From positions 1 to 19,665 of the forward strand of contig CALLPZ010000388.1 in assembly GCA_938015405.1 (NCBI GenBank): DNA of 19,665 bases, read 5' to 3'. This document shows, in pieces, positions 1-8,110 of this stretch. Under the pieces are notes generated by a model, which was not told where the DNA came from, made no database searches, and was given only the letters and a program-made list of their open reading frames with translations. The first letter of the stretch is position 1; each line of letters opens with the position of its first letter. Both the position numbers and the translations under genes were made by a program. Origin of the DNA: an uncultured Pseudanabaenaceae cyanobacterium (lineage in GTDB: Bacteria; Cyanobacteriota; Cyanobacteriia; PCC-9006; JAAUQQ01).

Positions 1-495
1 TTAAAGCCAAAGCAACAAATACCCCAAACCCATAAGCGTCCAGGAAAACACCATTGCAGTGGCGAAAAGTACCCAGGGCACTCGATAACCCAGGCTGAAC
101 TTTTGAGCCGTCTGATCGCTCACAAATTCCAACACCTGCGCTTTAGCTTGAGTTGCCTGACGTCGACTAACGGCAAAAGGTGCCAGAGAAATTTCATCCT
201 CGTAAGTAAAAATAGAGGTGCGGTAGCGGTAGCCCCGTTTGACCGACTGGAGATTGGTCTCAGCCCCCACCATGGGCTCGATTTTTTGATTCCGCCAGGC
301 AAGGCCAATGAGATTGGCTCCACGCAACCGACAAGTGATGAGCTGGGTAACGGAGCGTTCGCAATCCAGCCGAGTCCACACTGGCAAAACCAGAACTAAC
401 ACCACCAGAAGAATTCCACCCAGACCTAACAAGCTGCCCCCCAGAATGCGGCGAGGAGGGAAGGGCAAAGAAAAATTGGAACGCTTTTGAACCAA
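1..495 (-). CDS. Small membrane protein of unknown function
   Basis: The 164-aa product is not recognised. It has one hydrophobic segment at about residues 17-40 and a second at about 141-163 that runs to the C-terminus. A polar middle of about 100 residues lies between them and contains basic and aromatic stretches such as RGYRYRTSIFTYEDE. This suggests a two-helix membrane protein with its middle on one side of the membrane. The start is TTG at 493-495, because an in-frame stop lies only four codons upstream and no internal ATG gives a sensible N-terminus. A HIP1 octamer at 497-504 abuts the start. The stop codon is the first three bases of the window, so the gene is complete. It diverges from hemE. 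The reading frame is convincing, but no function can be assigned. Confidence 0.7.
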   Translation of the reverse strand: MVQKRSNFSLPFPPRRILGGSLLGLGGILLVVLVLVLPVWTRLDCERSVTQLITCRLRGANLIGLAWRNQKIEPMVGAETNLQSVKRGYRYRTSIFTYEDEISLAPFAVSRRQATQAKAQVLEFVSDQTAQKFSLGYRVPWVLFATAMVFSWTLMGLGYLLLWL

Positions 496-849
496 GGCGA
501 TCGCCTAAATCAGCAAAACAAGTGACCAATAGCAGCTCATCGCCACTACTCGGCCCTAACCGCCCCAGTGTACCCAGACTATATCCAGAATTTTTCCGGG
601 CAGTAGAAAAGCAGCCCAGAAACGGAACCTAGGAAGGCAGAAATATCGAGCTCCCTGTGCATATCAACTAGGAGCGGCATTGTAAGCACCGCCATCACCT
701 ATAATTTAAGGCTGCTGCGCATGGCTCAAATCTAGAGCCGGGAACGGTTACGGCGCGTTCAGCAAGGGCTTTCCCGCAAGCCATTTGCCTGGCACCACGG
801 CTCGATCCAAGCTGGCTTTTAACAAATATTTAAGATAATCGAGGTTGCA
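496..849. other. Divergent spacer upstream of hemE
   Basis: This is a 354-bp non-coding stretch between the leftward membrane-protein gene and hemE. It holds the HIP1 copy at 497-504, a perfect -10 hexamer for hemE at 700-705, and a short hairpin (GGCTC/GAGCC, 724-740) in what would be the hemE leader. The hemE Shine-Dalgarno GAGG lies at 841-844. No convincing small ORF or RNA gene was seen. Confidence 0.6.
700..705 (+). promoter_or_regulatory. Candidate -10 box of the hemE promoter
   Basis: The hexamer TATAAT is a perfect sigma-70 -10 match, 145 bp upstream of the hemE ATG. The only -35-like sequence nearby is TTGTAA at 680-685, and its spacing of 14 bp is too short, so the -35 is weak or absent. 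If the box is used, the transcript starts near 712 and has a leader of about 138 nt. This is inferred from sequence only. Confidence 0.4.
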
Positions 850-1911
850 ATGGCTGGAGAACAGACACCCTATCTTTTGAGAGCGGTTAAGGGTGAAAAG
901 CTTGAGCGCCCCCCCGTGTGGATGATGCGCCAAGCCGGTCGCTACATGAAGATCTACCGCGACCTGCGGGAGAAGTATCCTTCTTTTCGCGATCGCTCTG
1001 AGAATCCAGATCTGGCGATCGAGATCTCGATGCAGCCTTACCACGCCTTCAAGCCCGACGGCGTGATTATGTTCTCGGACATCCTTACCCCTCTGCCTGG
1101 CATGGGCATTGACTTCGACATCGTCGAAAGCAAAGGCCCGGTCATTGATCCTCCCATCCGCAGCAAGGCTCAAGTGGATGCCATGCGTCCCTTGGACCCC
1201 GAAGAGTCTTTGCCCTTCATCAAAACCATCCTCAATACCCTCCGCAGTGAAGTGGATGACCACACGACGGTTCTGGGTTTTGTGGGTTCTCCCTGGACCT
1301 TGGCGGCCTATGCCGTGGAAGGCAAAAGCTCTAAGAACTACTCTGTGATTAAGGGCATGGCCTTTAATGAGCCTGCACTGCTGCACCAGCTTTTGGGCAA
1401 CATCGCGGACTCCATTGCCACCTACGTTCGCTATCAGATCGACTGTGGCGCTCAAGTCGTGCAGTTGTTTGACTCCTGGGCTGGTCAGCTCAGCCCCATG
1501 GACTATGACACCTTCGCCCTGCCTTACCAAAAGCGGGTGATTGATCAGGTTAAGCAGACCCACCCTGACACCCCCATCATCATGTACATCAGCGGTAGCG
1601 CGGGTGTGCTGGAGCGCATGGGTCAAACCGGTGCTGACATTGTCAGCGTGGATTGGACTGTGGACATTACCGAAGCTCGCCGCCGCTTGGGTCCTGACAT
1701 GGCGATCCAGGGCAATATCGATCCCTGCATTCTGTTCGGCTCCAAGGAGACCATTACCTCCCGCATCGTCGATACAGTGAAGAAGGCCGAAGGTGCTCGC
1801 CATATCCTTAACCTGGGCCATGGCATCTTGCCTGGCACCCCCGAAGAAAATGCGGCTCACTTCTTCGAGACCGCCAAGAACATCCATGAGATCATCGCTG
1901 CTGAGAAGTAG
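850..1911 (+). CDS. hemE: Uroporphyrinogen decarboxylase
   Basis: HemE decarboxylates the four acetate side chains of uroporphyrinogen III to give coproporphyrinogen III. This is a cytosolic step shared by haem, chlorophyll and phycobilin synthesis. The 353-aa length is normal for the family. Signature 1 ([12 protein letters not shown]) is at about 22-33 and signature 2 ([16 protein letters not shown]) at 143-158. The known active-site residues have clear counterparts: the Asp of FSDIL at 77, Tyr154, and the His of the NLGHG motif at 324. The ATG is preceded by GAGG at 841-844, five bases upstream, which fixes the start. A perfect TATAAT lies at 700-705. Codon use looks typical of a well expressed gene. 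The next gene follows after 134 bp on the same strand, with no terminator visible between them. Confidence 0.98.
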   Translation: MAGEQTPYLLRAVKGEKLERPPVWMMRQAGRYMKIYRDLREKYPSFRDRSENPDLAIEISMQPYHAFKPDGVIMFSDILTPLPGMGIDFDIVESKGPVIDPPIRSKAQVDAMRPLDPEESLPFIKTILNTLRSEVDDHTTVLGFVGSPWTLAAYAVEGKSSKNYSVIKGMAFNEPALLHQLLGNIADSIATYVRYQIDCGAQVVQLFDSWAGQLSPMDYDTFALPYQKRVIDQVKQTHPDTPIIMYISGSAGVLERMGQTGADIVSVDWTVDITEARRRLGPDMAIQGNIDPCILFGSKETITSRIVDTVKKAEGARHILNLGHGILPGTPEENAAHFFETAKNIHEIIAAEK

Positions 1912-1995
1912 TCCTCATCATCATGTTCGGCCAGGGTTTGACCGCGTGATGTCTAAGGTAGATGCCTCGGGCAAAAGCGCAGTCAAGCCCCAGGG

Positions 1996-2013
1996 TGGAT
2001 TAAGATTAATCCA
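1996..2013. promoter_or_regulatory. Perfect 18-bp dyad upstream of the SDR gene
   Basis: TGGATTAA and TTAATCCA form an exact inverted repeat around a 2-bp centre (GA). It lies 32 bp before the GTG start of the downstream oxidoreductase. A 2-nt loop is unfavourable for an RNA hairpin, so a dimeric DNA-binding repressor or activator site is the likelier reading. The regulator is unknown. Confidence 0.4.
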
Positions 2014-2045
2014 GAAATGGACTCAGGCAAGACAGGACGGTAGGT

Positions 2046-3026
2046 GTGACCCGGAAACGCATTTTCATAACAGGTGCCAGTGGCTGCCTGGGTCACTACA
2101 TTACTGAACGTTTGATAAATCATTCAGAGCATGAGCTGTTCCTACTCATGCGGAACCCGGCCAAGCTTCAGCTCAATGTAGAAGCTCGGCCGGGTATTCA
2201 TGTTTTGCAGGGTGACCTGGGGCAGATCGAGCAACATGCCGAACTACTGCAAACCATAGACGTTGCCATTTGCATCGCCACAGCCTGGGGTGATCCGGCA
2301 ACCACTCGATTGATCAACGTCGATAAAACGTTAGAGCTCATGGAGCGACTTGACCCAGAGCGGGTCGAGCAAGTCATTTATTTCTCGACCGAAAGCATTC
2401 TCAACCGCGAGAACCAGCTCCTCCCCGAAGCGGCTGAGCTGGGTTCCGACTATATCAAGACCAAATCTGCCTGCTTTAAACAGCTCAAGCATTTAGCGAT
2501 CGCCCCCAAAATCACCGCTCTTTTCCCAACGCTGGTCTTCGGTGGCGACGAGCACAAACCTTACTCCCACCTCACTGGGGGACTGAAGGATGTGACTCGC
2601 TGGATCTCCTTAATTCGCTTCTTCGGCGTTGATGCCAGCTTCCACTTTGTCCATGGCTATGACGTGGGGCTCGTAGTATTCCATCTAGTCGAAAATCCTC
2701 CCCAGCAAAATGCCATTGCTGAGACAGGGGATGTGAGAAAGATGGTTTTAGGTAGCGATGCGGTCACGGTCAATCAGGCAATCGAGCAAGTCTCCCGATA
2801 CTTTGGCAAACGCATCTTTTTCCAAATTCCCATTACCCAAGCCTTGACGGAATTCTTCATCAAAGTCTTCCGTATTGAAGTGGGGCCATGGGACCGATTT
2901 TGCATTCGCTATCGCCACTTCACCCATGCCAGCCCGGTCAGTCCCAGCAGCTTTGGCATGGAAACCCAGGGTGCCACCATTACCGATATTTTTCGACTCA
3001 GCGACGTCGCCCCCAAGCAAGACTAG
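2046..3026 (+). CDS. NAD(P)-dependent epimerase/dehydratase-like SDR
   Basis: This 326-aa protein belongs to the extended/atypical short-chain dehydrogenase superfamily. A Rossmann nucleotide-binding motif TGxxGxxG (TGASGCLG) is at residues 9-16. The catalytic YxxxK is present as Tyr136-IKT-Lys140, with a candidate Ser at about 114 in YFSTES. The C-terminal third, which would set substrate choice, has no motif I recognise. The start is GTG at 2046. It places the first beta-strand (KRIFITGASG) at residues 4-13, as is usual for this fold, and no better ATG exists. A perfect dyad lies just upstream, so the gene may have its own promoter and regulator despite following hemE. The gene converges on the DUF924 gene with a 57-bp gap and no clear terminator. 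The substrate is unknown. Confidence 0.85.
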   Translation: MTRKRIFITGASGCLGHYITERLINHSEHELFLLMRNPAKLQLNVEARPGIHVLQGDLGQIEQHAELLQTIDVAICIATAWGDPATTRLINVDKTLELMERLDPERVEQVIYFSTESILNRENQLLPEAAELGSDYIKTKSACFKQLKHLAIAPKITALFPTLVFGGDEHKPYSHLTGGLKDVTRWISLIRFFGVDASFHFVHGYDVGLVVFHLVENPPQQNAIAETGDVRKMVLGSDAVTVNQAIEQVSRYFGKRIFFQIPITQALTEFFIKVFRIEVGPWDRFCIRYRHFTHASPVSPSSFGMETQGATITDIFRLSDVAPKQD

Positions 3027-3083
3027 GGCGCGCGTAACCGCGGTGGGCAGGCTTTGGGATAAGCATTCGGCAGCAGGCAATCG

Positions 3084-3683
3084 CTAAAACGACGACCCTG
3101 GCTGTTGTAAAAAATGAGCTTCCTCTGGCGTGCTCTGCCGTCCTAAGGCCTGATTCCGATGGGGAAATCGCCCAAATTTCTGGATCACATCCCGATGGCG
3201 ATGGGCATAGTCAATGCTGCTCGCACTAGCCGCATCACCGCGCAGCTGCTCAAACAGGGCGACCGCTCGCTCCTGGTCCCCCAGCTTCTCGCTATGTTCA
3301 AAGGGCAAATAAAAGAACCAACGCTGCACCGTCGGCCTGACTTGCTCGTTAGTCTGATAGCGATCAAAGCCATTAATAATGCCATGATCTGCCACAGCCA
3401 CAGCTTCTCCATCCGCCGAAAATGCCTGGGCAGAACCTCGATAAAGGTTGCGTGGAAACTGGTCAAGCAGTAGCAACAACGCCAAGCAGCTATCCGCATC
3501 AGCCTTCCAGGATCTGAGCTTGCCTGCCGCTGCGGCCTCTACCGCATCGCCAAAGCGATCGCGGATCTCCCGATCAAACCCAGAATTCTTGATAAACCAG
3601 GCTTTTCGCTGATTCCCATAGTCTGGCTCATCGGTAGTACCAAACCAAAAATCAAGAATTTCCTTTGCGGTAGCGATCACCAT
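3084..3683 (-). CDS. DUF924 family protein
   Basis: The 199-aa protein matches the DUF924 family, as judged from its N-terminal ILDFWFG motif, the AWF segment shortly after it, the LLLLDQFPRNLYRGSAQAF block at about 70-88, and RWFFYLPFEHSE at about 121-132. Family members are alpha-helical with a TPR-like fold. I know of no firmly established biochemical role, and the protein is presumably cytosolic. The ATG at 3683 puts the conserved ILDFWFG at residues 8-14, as expected. The gene lies 31 bp downstream of the phosphatase gene on the same strand, so the two are probably cotranscribed. It contains a HIP1 copy at 3555-3562. Confidence 0.88.
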   Translation of the reverse strand: MVIATAKEILDFWFGTTDEPDYGNQRKAWFIKNSGFDREIRDRFGDAVEAAAAGKLRSWKADADSCLALLLLLDQFPRNLYRGSAQAFSADGEAVAVADHGIINGFDRYQTNEQVRPTVQRWFFYLPFEHSEKLGDQERAVALFEQLRGDAASASSIDYAHRHRDVIQKFGRFPHRNQALGRQSTPEEAHFLQQPGSSF

Positions 3684-3714
3684 GACTTCTGCTTACAACG
3701 ACAGTGACTTCAAC

Positions 3715-4197
3715 CTACAGTTCTTCAGCAACAATCTGGTCCAACAGGCCCTGACTCGCATCCATCAACAAATCAATCACATACTTGAAGCCGTCAGCTC
3801 CGCCGTAATAGGGGTCAGGAACTTCCGTGTCAGTGTGATTCTGGCAGAAGTCACACATCATTTTGACCTTGTGAGCATTCTGGCCACTGCGATCCAAGGC
3901 CAGGATGCCATCGTAATTACTGCGGTCCATCGCCAGAATTAAATCAAACTCCTCTAAATCGCTGGAGTCCAATTGGCGTGATCGCCCCTTCATCTCAATC
4001 CCTTGAGCATTGGCTGCCTGGGTCATGCGGCGATCTGGCTTTTCGCCGATGTGATAGCCCGAGGTTCCCGCAGAATCACATTGAATCTGATCTGACAGCC
4101 CCGACTGACTCACCAAATGATTCATGATGTTCTCTGCTGAGGGCGATCGGCAAATATTACCCAAGCAAACAAAGAGAAGACGATAGGGAGCCGCCAT
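3715..4197 (-). CDS. Low-molecular-weight protein tyrosine phosphatase
   Basis: A 160-aa cytosolic phosphatase of the LMW-PTP/arsenate-reductase fold, which hydrolyses phosphotyrosine. The P-loop CLGNICRS (CX5R-S) gives nucleophile Cys11 and Arg17. The general-acid loop DPYYGG has its Asp at about 128. The reading frame is open up to 4299, but I chose the ATG at 4197. It places the P-loop Cys at residue 11 and gives the family's usual length of about 157. The upstream extension would also have to read through an intrinsic terminator at 4273-4304. The gene follows ebfC after that terminator, so it probably has its own promoter in the 75 bp between. DUF924 follows 31 bp downstream. The physiological substrate cannot be deduced. 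Confidence 0.93.
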   Translation of the reverse strand: MAAPYRLLFVCLGNICRSPSAENIMNHLVSQSGLSDQIQCDSAGTSGYHIGEKPDRRMTQAANAQGIEMKGRSRQLDSSDLEEFDLILAMDRSNYDGILALDRSGQNAHKVKMMCDFCQNHTDTEVPDPYYGGADGFKYVIDLLMDASQGLLDQIVAEEL

Positions 4198-4272
4198 AGC
4201 AAACAATCCAAAACAACGATGATGAGGCTCAGAGTCTCCGCCAATCAGCGTCTCAAGCGAGCCAGAAAATCC

Positions 4273-4304
4273 AAAAAGATAGGGGCTTGGCCAAGCCAAA
4301 CCCC
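4273..4304 (-). terminator. Intrinsic terminator after ebfC
   Basis: Read on the minus strand, GGGGTTTGG pairs with CCAAGCCCC (nine pairs, one G-T) around the loop CTTGG. The sequence TATCTTTTT follows. This is a standard rho-independent terminator 44 bp after the ebfC stop. It separates the murC-murB-ebfC block from the phosphatase gene. Confidence 0.8.
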
Positions 4305-4347
4305 CATACCCGAGTCAATGAGAGAATCCCAATGCTCTCAACTAGCC

Positions 4348-4695
4348 CTATAAACCAGGGATATTCAATCCGCTGGTCAGCTCTTCCATACGACCACGCA
4401 TGGTGTCCGTGGACTTCTGGTAAGCCTCCTTCATTGCCGCAGTCACAAGGTCAGAAAGAACCTCCTCGCCTTCCTTTAGCGCTTCAGCAGAAATTTCAGT
4501 ACGGATGGGCTCTTGGTTGCCCGTTAGAACAACCTTCACCATGCCGCCACCAGACTGGCCTTCAATTTCCATCTTCTCCAGTTCTTCCTGGAGCTCCTTG
4601 GCACCCTCTTGGACCTGCTGAGCCTTTTTAAAAGCCTCAGTCAGCTCCTTCATCTTGCCAAGGCCGAAACCGCCACCAAATCCTTTTCCGCTCAT
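4348..4695 (-). CDS. ebfC: Nucleoid-associated protein, YbaB/EbfC family
   Basis: This 115-aa protein is a small dimeric nucleoid-associated DNA-binding protein of the YbaB/EbfC family. It starts with a Gly-rich tail (residues 2-13) and continues with a long amphipathic helix, [17 protein letters not shown], then the conserved [12 protein letters not shown] strand region and a C-terminal helix ending [13 protein letters not shown]. The frame is open up to 4797. I chose the ATG at 4695 because the Gly-rich [18 protein letters not shown] start fits the family and the upstream extension does not. The spacer to murB (4696-4852) holds an inverted repeat TGAAGTC/GACTTCA at 4720-4747, 25 bp upstream of the start. 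The gene is third in the murC-murB-ebfC series and ends at a clear terminator. Confidence 0.93.
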   Translation of the reverse strand: MSGKGFGGGFGLGKMKELTEAFKKAQQVQEGAKELQEELEKMEIEGQSGGGMVKVVLTGNQEPIRTEISAEALKEGEEVLSDLVTAAMKEAYQKSTDTMRGRMEELTSGLNIPGL

Positions 4696-4852
4696 ATTGC
4701 TTTTGGTACCAATTGCTCTTGAAGTCAGGCGAGCCCCGGCGACTTCAGCGGGTTCGATTCCGCAGAAATCCTTATGGCGCGCCAATTTGACAAACACACT
4801 CTATCACTCTTCGAGAAGGATTTTCGCTCTCAGAAGGGTGGGAAAGCCCTAC

Positions 4853-5785
4853 CTAAGCCAATTGGAATTCACCCAACATTTTGACTTCGGGGTGAAGTGC
4901 TAGGGAGAAGCGCTCCTGAACCGTGTTTTGCACAAAGTGGATCAAGCGGAAAATATCCTGGGCCTTGGCATCTCCTGCATTGAGGATGAAGTTGGCATGG
5001 CGCTCTGCCACCTTTGCACCACCAATGCTGTAGCCTTTCAGGCCTAACTCCTCAATCAGACGCCCAGCACTCTCAGGAGTTGGATTACGAAAAACACTGC
5101 CACAGCTGGGGCGATCGTAGGGCTGAGTTGCTTTACGGGCACGCAACGCATGGTCGGTATCCTGCTTAACGACCTGGGGGTCAAAGCCAGGCGTCATTTG
5201 CAGCGTTGCATTGAGAACAATGTAATCACTACCTTGAATCGCAGAGTGGCGATAGCTGTACTCCAACTGCTCCGGCGTCCACAGCTCGATACCATCAGGG
5301 CCTAGAACCTTGGCACTCAAGAAACAATCCGCCATGCAGCCACCGTGGGCACCCGCATTCATCACAACTGCGCCGCCAATGGTGCCGGGAATCCCCACGG
5401 CCCACTCAAAGCCACGCCATCCACGGCGGGCTAAGCGACGAGACAAAGCAGGCAAAGGCGTTCCCGCCGCCACTTGAACCTGGCCGGCATCTTCATCGAC
5501 AACAAAGCGCTTAAGAAAACGCATTGAAATCACCAATCCCGGCAGGCCCTGATCACTAATCAACAGATTAGAGCCTGACCCTAAGACGGTAATGGGCAAA
5601 GATTCGGCTTGGGCCCAAGCCACGCAGGCCTCCAAATCATGGGTTGTTCGCGGCTCGGCGTACCATTCAGCCTTTCCCCCCACTCTGAAGGAGGTATATG
5701 GCGCGAGGTCAACGGAGCTTCGAGCAATGGGAGGAGCACACAAGACAGCAGCGGATGGACGTTCCTGAGTAGGCAGTGAAAGCAT
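4853..5785 (-). CDS. murB: UDP-N-acetylenolpyruvoylglucosamine reductase
   Basis: MurB is an FAD enzyme that uses NADPH to reduce UDP-GlcNAc-enolpyruvate to UDP-MurNAc, the second committed step of peptidoglycan precursor synthesis in the cytosol. The 310-aa protein shows YTSFRVGGKAEW at 30-41, the FAD-binding GSGSNLLISDQG at 69-80, and GIPGTIGGAVVMNAGAHGG at 131-149. Catalytic counterparts are Arg179 in SYRHS, Ser230 in GSVFRNP and Glu300 in LHPEV. The sequence resembles type II MurB. The ATG at 5785 was chosen, and the first 25 residues are poorly conserved. murC ends 100 bp upstream. The spacer holds AATCCCT (5815-5821) pairing with AGGGATT (5847-5853) around a CGATCGCG-like core. The T-run comes too late for a convincing terminator, so cotranscription with murC is likely. 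Confidence 0.97.
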   Translation of the reverse strand: MLSLPTQERPSAAVLCAPPIARSSVDLAPYTSFRVGGKAEWYAEPRTTHDLEACVAWAQAESLPITVLGSGSNLLISDQGLPGLVISMRFLKRFVVDEDAGQVQVAAGTPLPALSRRLARRGWRGFEWAVGIPGTIGGAVVMNAGAHGGCMADCFLSAKVLGPDGIELWTPEQLEYSYRHSAIQGSDYIVLNATLQMTPGFDPQVVKQDTDHALRARKATQPYDRPSCGSVFRNPTPESAGRLIEELGLKGYSIGGAKVAERHANFILNAGDAKAQDIFRLIHFVQNTVQERFSLALHPEVKMLGEFQLA

Positions 5786-5885
5786 TTGAGTCCAGTCACT
5801 AAGAAAAAGTTGGGAATCCCTATCTATCGCGATCTACGGAACAACAAGGGATTGCTCCGGTCGATTTAGCTTAGCCAAGCATTAA

Positions 5886-7406
5886 CTAGCTAGCAGTATC
5901 AAAATGTGCGACCAAGCCAGGAATAACTTGATTTAGGTTACCCGCACCGAGAAATAAAGCAAGGTCATGGGGCTGCAATGTTTCACGTAGGCGATCGCCC
6001 ACCGTGTCTAATGAACCGCCATAGGATACATTCGGATGCTGTCGAGCAATAGCATCCGCAAGCTGCTGTCCCCCTGCAATGCCGCCCGGGTCGGTTTCAC
6101 CAGCACTGTAAACATCGCAGACAATGACTTCATCTGCATCCTTAAAACATTCTGCAAAATCCTCCATCAGCGCTTTGGTGCGGCTGTAACGATGGGGCTG
6201 AAACACCGCAATAATGCGCTTTGGAAGCACAGGCAAGCGCGTGCTCTCCGTTTCAATTTGCAGGCGTGCGGCTCCTAGCGTGGCCAGGAGCTCACTGGGA
6301 TGGTGAGCATAATCTTCGACGAAGACCACATCGCTAGCATGGCCACGGTACTCAAATCGACGGCGAGCACCTTCGTAAGTGGAGATAGCCTTGGCGATCG
6401 CATCAAAGGGCAAGCCACAATGGCGACTCACTGCCACTGCAGCCAAAGCATTACTTAAGTTGTGAGCCCCTAACAGGGCAACAGACATCTCTCCTAGTAA
6501 CTCACCACGCTCCCAAACCCGAGCCGTGGTGCCGCTCCCGGCGTAACGAATCTCATCAACGGCATAATCTGCACCGCTGCTGCGATCAAGGCTGTAGGTG
6601 ATATTCAGATCCATGCGATCGCGAACATTTTCGCAATCAATACAACCGACCAACAGATCACAGCGTTCAGCAAACTGTCTGAAGGTCGAGACGACAGCCT
6701 CCAAGTCAGCGTAGTGATCGGGATGATCCAACTCCATGTTGGTAATCACCCCTAGATGGGGAGAGAATTTCACCAAAGAGCCATCAGACTCATCAGCTTC
6801 AGCCACTAAAAACTCACTCTCACCCAAGCGAGCGTTGCCCCCCAAAGCTTGAACCTCTCCTCCGATAACCACTGTGGGGTCTGCACCAGCCTCAGTCATC
6901 AGATAGCTGATCATGCCACTGGTCGTTGTTTTACCGTGGGTTCCAGCAACAGCAATTGACTTCGGGCAAGTCTCAATCAGCGCAGCAAGAATATCTGAGC
7001 GATGGAAAATTGGACATCCTAACGCCCGGGCAGCGCTGTATTCAGCGTTATCTTCACGGATAGCAGTTGAACAAACAACCTGGGGTAAGTAATCACGATC
7101 CACATCCTGCAGCTTCAGATCAACCACAGTCTGGGTCAATGTTGCAGTCACTCCTTTAGCTTCTGCCTTTTCATACTGAGGCGCTTGGGCAGAAGGTTGA
7201 AAGTGATAAAGGTTCTCGGCACGCTGGCCTAAAAAGACATGAGCTCCTAAAGACTCCAAGCGAGCTGTAATAGGAGACTGCCTCACGTCCGAACCGGAAA
7301 TTGGCAGTTTTTTCTGCGCAACAATCTGTGCCAAAGCGGACATTCCGATACCACCAATTCCAATGAAATGGAATGGCTTGCCGGAAAAGTCGACAGCTTG
7401 CGTCAT
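5886..7406 (-). CDS. murC: UDP-N-acetylmuramate--L-alanine ligase
   Basis: MurC is an ATP-dependent cytosolic ligase that adds L-Ala, the first residue of the stem peptide, to UDP-MurNAc. The 506-aa product has the N-terminal Rossmann-like GIGGIGMSALA (about 16-26), the Mur-ligase P-loop AGTHGKTTT at 154-162, ADESDGS in the central domain, and a C-terminal domain beginning near RRRFEYRG. The frame is open to 7421, but the ATG at 7406 has GAGGAG placed ideally upstream (positions 7412-7417 on the minus strand), so I use it. About 40 residues between AENLYHF and LPQVVCSTAI are longer than in E. coli MurC. I recall a similar extension in other cyanobacterial MurC proteins. HIP1 copies lie at 5991, 6394 and 6615. 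The gene diverges from gap2 and leads murC-murB-ebfC. Confidence 0.97.
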   Translation of the reverse strand: MTQAVDFSGKPFHFIGIGGIGMSALAQIVAQKKLPISGSDVRQSPITARLESLGAHVFLGQRAENLYHFQPSAQAPQYEKAEAKGVTATLTQTVVDLKLQDVDRDYLPQVVCSTAIREDNAEYSAARALGCPIFHRSDILAALIETCPKSIAVAGTHGKTTTSGMISYLMTEAGADPTVVIGGEVQALGGNARLGESEFLVAEADESDGSLVKFSPHLGVITNMELDHPDHYADLEAVVSTFRQFAERCDLLVGCIDCENVRDRMDLNITYSLDRSSGADYAVDEIRYAGSGTTARVWERGELLGEMSVALLGAHNLSNALAAVAVSRHCGLPFDAIAKAISTYEGARRRFEYRGHASDVVFVEDYAHHPSELLATLGAARLQIETESTRLPVLPKRIIAVFQPHRYSRTKALMEDFAECFKDADEVIVCDVYSAGETDPGGIAGGQQLADAIARQHPNVSYGGSLDTVGDRLRETLQPHDLALFLGAGNLNQVIPGLVAHFDTAS

Positions 7407-7439
7407 TTGTACTCCTCGCACACCACATTAGCTAGAGCC

Positions 7440-7475
7440 GGGGGAACTGCCTCGCCCAACGGTGGGAAGTCCCCC
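7440..7475 (-). promoter_or_regulatory. G-rich hairpin in the murC leader
   Basis: GGGGGA (7440-7445) pairs with TCCCCC (7470-7475). After one bulged base, CT pairs with AG. An inner CGCC/GGTG stem (7453-7456 with 7461-7464, one G-T pair) closes a CAAC loop. The structure ends 34 bp upstream of the murC start on the transcribed strand. It has no U-run, so it is not a terminator. A leader stability or translation-control element is possible. Confidence 0.35.
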
Positions 7476-7664
7476 TATGACAGAGAAAAACATTCCCCAA
7501 CATTTGGATCACCACTGCGGACCGAGGGATGCCATCTTTCAGGCGTCATCATGATATCAGCAATCGATAATCTCCAATCATGATTCGTAACATCCACAGA
7601 AAACCAGCAAAACCGCTTACCTGAGAAGCGTTAGCTGCTTTTAATCAAACGCCATTGACGTCGC

Positions 7665-7698
7665 AACCTGGTCTAAGCCTTGTGGCTTAGACCAGGTT
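7665..7698. repeat. Perfect 15-bp inverted repeat with TTGT loop
   Basis: AACCTGGTCTAAGCC and GGCTTAGACCAGGTT are exact reverse complements separated by TTGT. There is no T-run on either side, so it is not an intrinsic terminator on either strand. It lies 259 bp upstream of murC and 555 bp upstream of gap2. No flanking direct repeat was seen, which argues against a simple insertion. It could be the stem of a small RNA, an mRNA end-processing stem, or one copy of a dispersed palindromic repeat. Confidence 0.75.
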
Positions 7699-8110
7699 AT
7701 GCAGACAACGAGCACAACAGAAATATAAGGACTAAATCCCTCGACTCATCAATCTATCCAAACAAATTAATTGTTTCGTCCATTTTTTGTATTAGAGGAC
7801 ACTCTCCCCAACAATTCATTACGAAGGTTATTCAGGAATTTTGTTGGAATCCTTTGAAACTTTTGCTACCCAGAAATTAAAACATTGGGCAAAGTTTACT
7901 CAATTGGAGCCGTTTTACGGCGTAATCCAACACATTTGAATAGCTTTAGTGAAAAGAAATTCGAGGAATGTTGTCTCGCCGTAATTAATCGATCAATAGA
8001 AGTGCAGAAGTAATCGAGTACAACAACATCTGTCTTACAGCTCAAATTTCACATTATTTACTAGATTTGCTGGGTAAACGGTTCATATTCTGTCAATTTC
8101 TCCTTGCCCC

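Noticed and set aside
748..1887. 379-aa open frame on the minus strand across hemE
   Set aside because: It is the antisense shadow of hemE, which has all family motifs on the plus strand. The product has no recognisable features and begins inside hemE coding sequence.
4198..4299. Longer 194-aa start for the phosphatase
   Set aside because: The extension overlaps the intrinsic terminator at 4273-4304, has no conserved residues, and would move the P-loop Cys far from its usual position near residue 10.
4696..4790. Possible tRNA on the plus strand, because of a GGTTCGATTCC T-loop-like sequence near 4750-4765
   Set aside because: The five-base T-stem does not pair in the canonical register, and I found no acceptor stem, anticodon arm or D-arm at the right distances. 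The nearby TGAAGTC/GACTTCA repeat does not fit a cloverleaf.
4696..4797. Longer 149-aa start for EbfC
   Set aside because: The extra 34 residues do not resemble the family, whose members start with a short Gly-rich tail as found from 4695.
5815..5853. AATCCCT/AGGGATT stem between murC and murB as a terminator
   Set aside because: The stem is only 7 bp with a 25-nt loop, and the T-run on the minus strand begins about seven bases too late, so termination is unlikely.
7404..7430. Yfr1-like small RNA core, because the plus strand reads ACTCCTCGCACACCAC
   Set aside because: It differs from the Yfr1 single-stranded core (ACTCCTCACACC) by inserted bases. It is simply the complement of the murC ribosome-binding region, and the two flanking stem-loops with a terminator are not present in the right places.
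7680..7880. 66-aa ORF in the murC/gap2 spacer
   Set aside because: It starts with TTG inside the loop of the perfect hairpin, has no ribosome-binding site, and its composition (Asn, Ile, Ser rich) reflects the AT-rich spacer.
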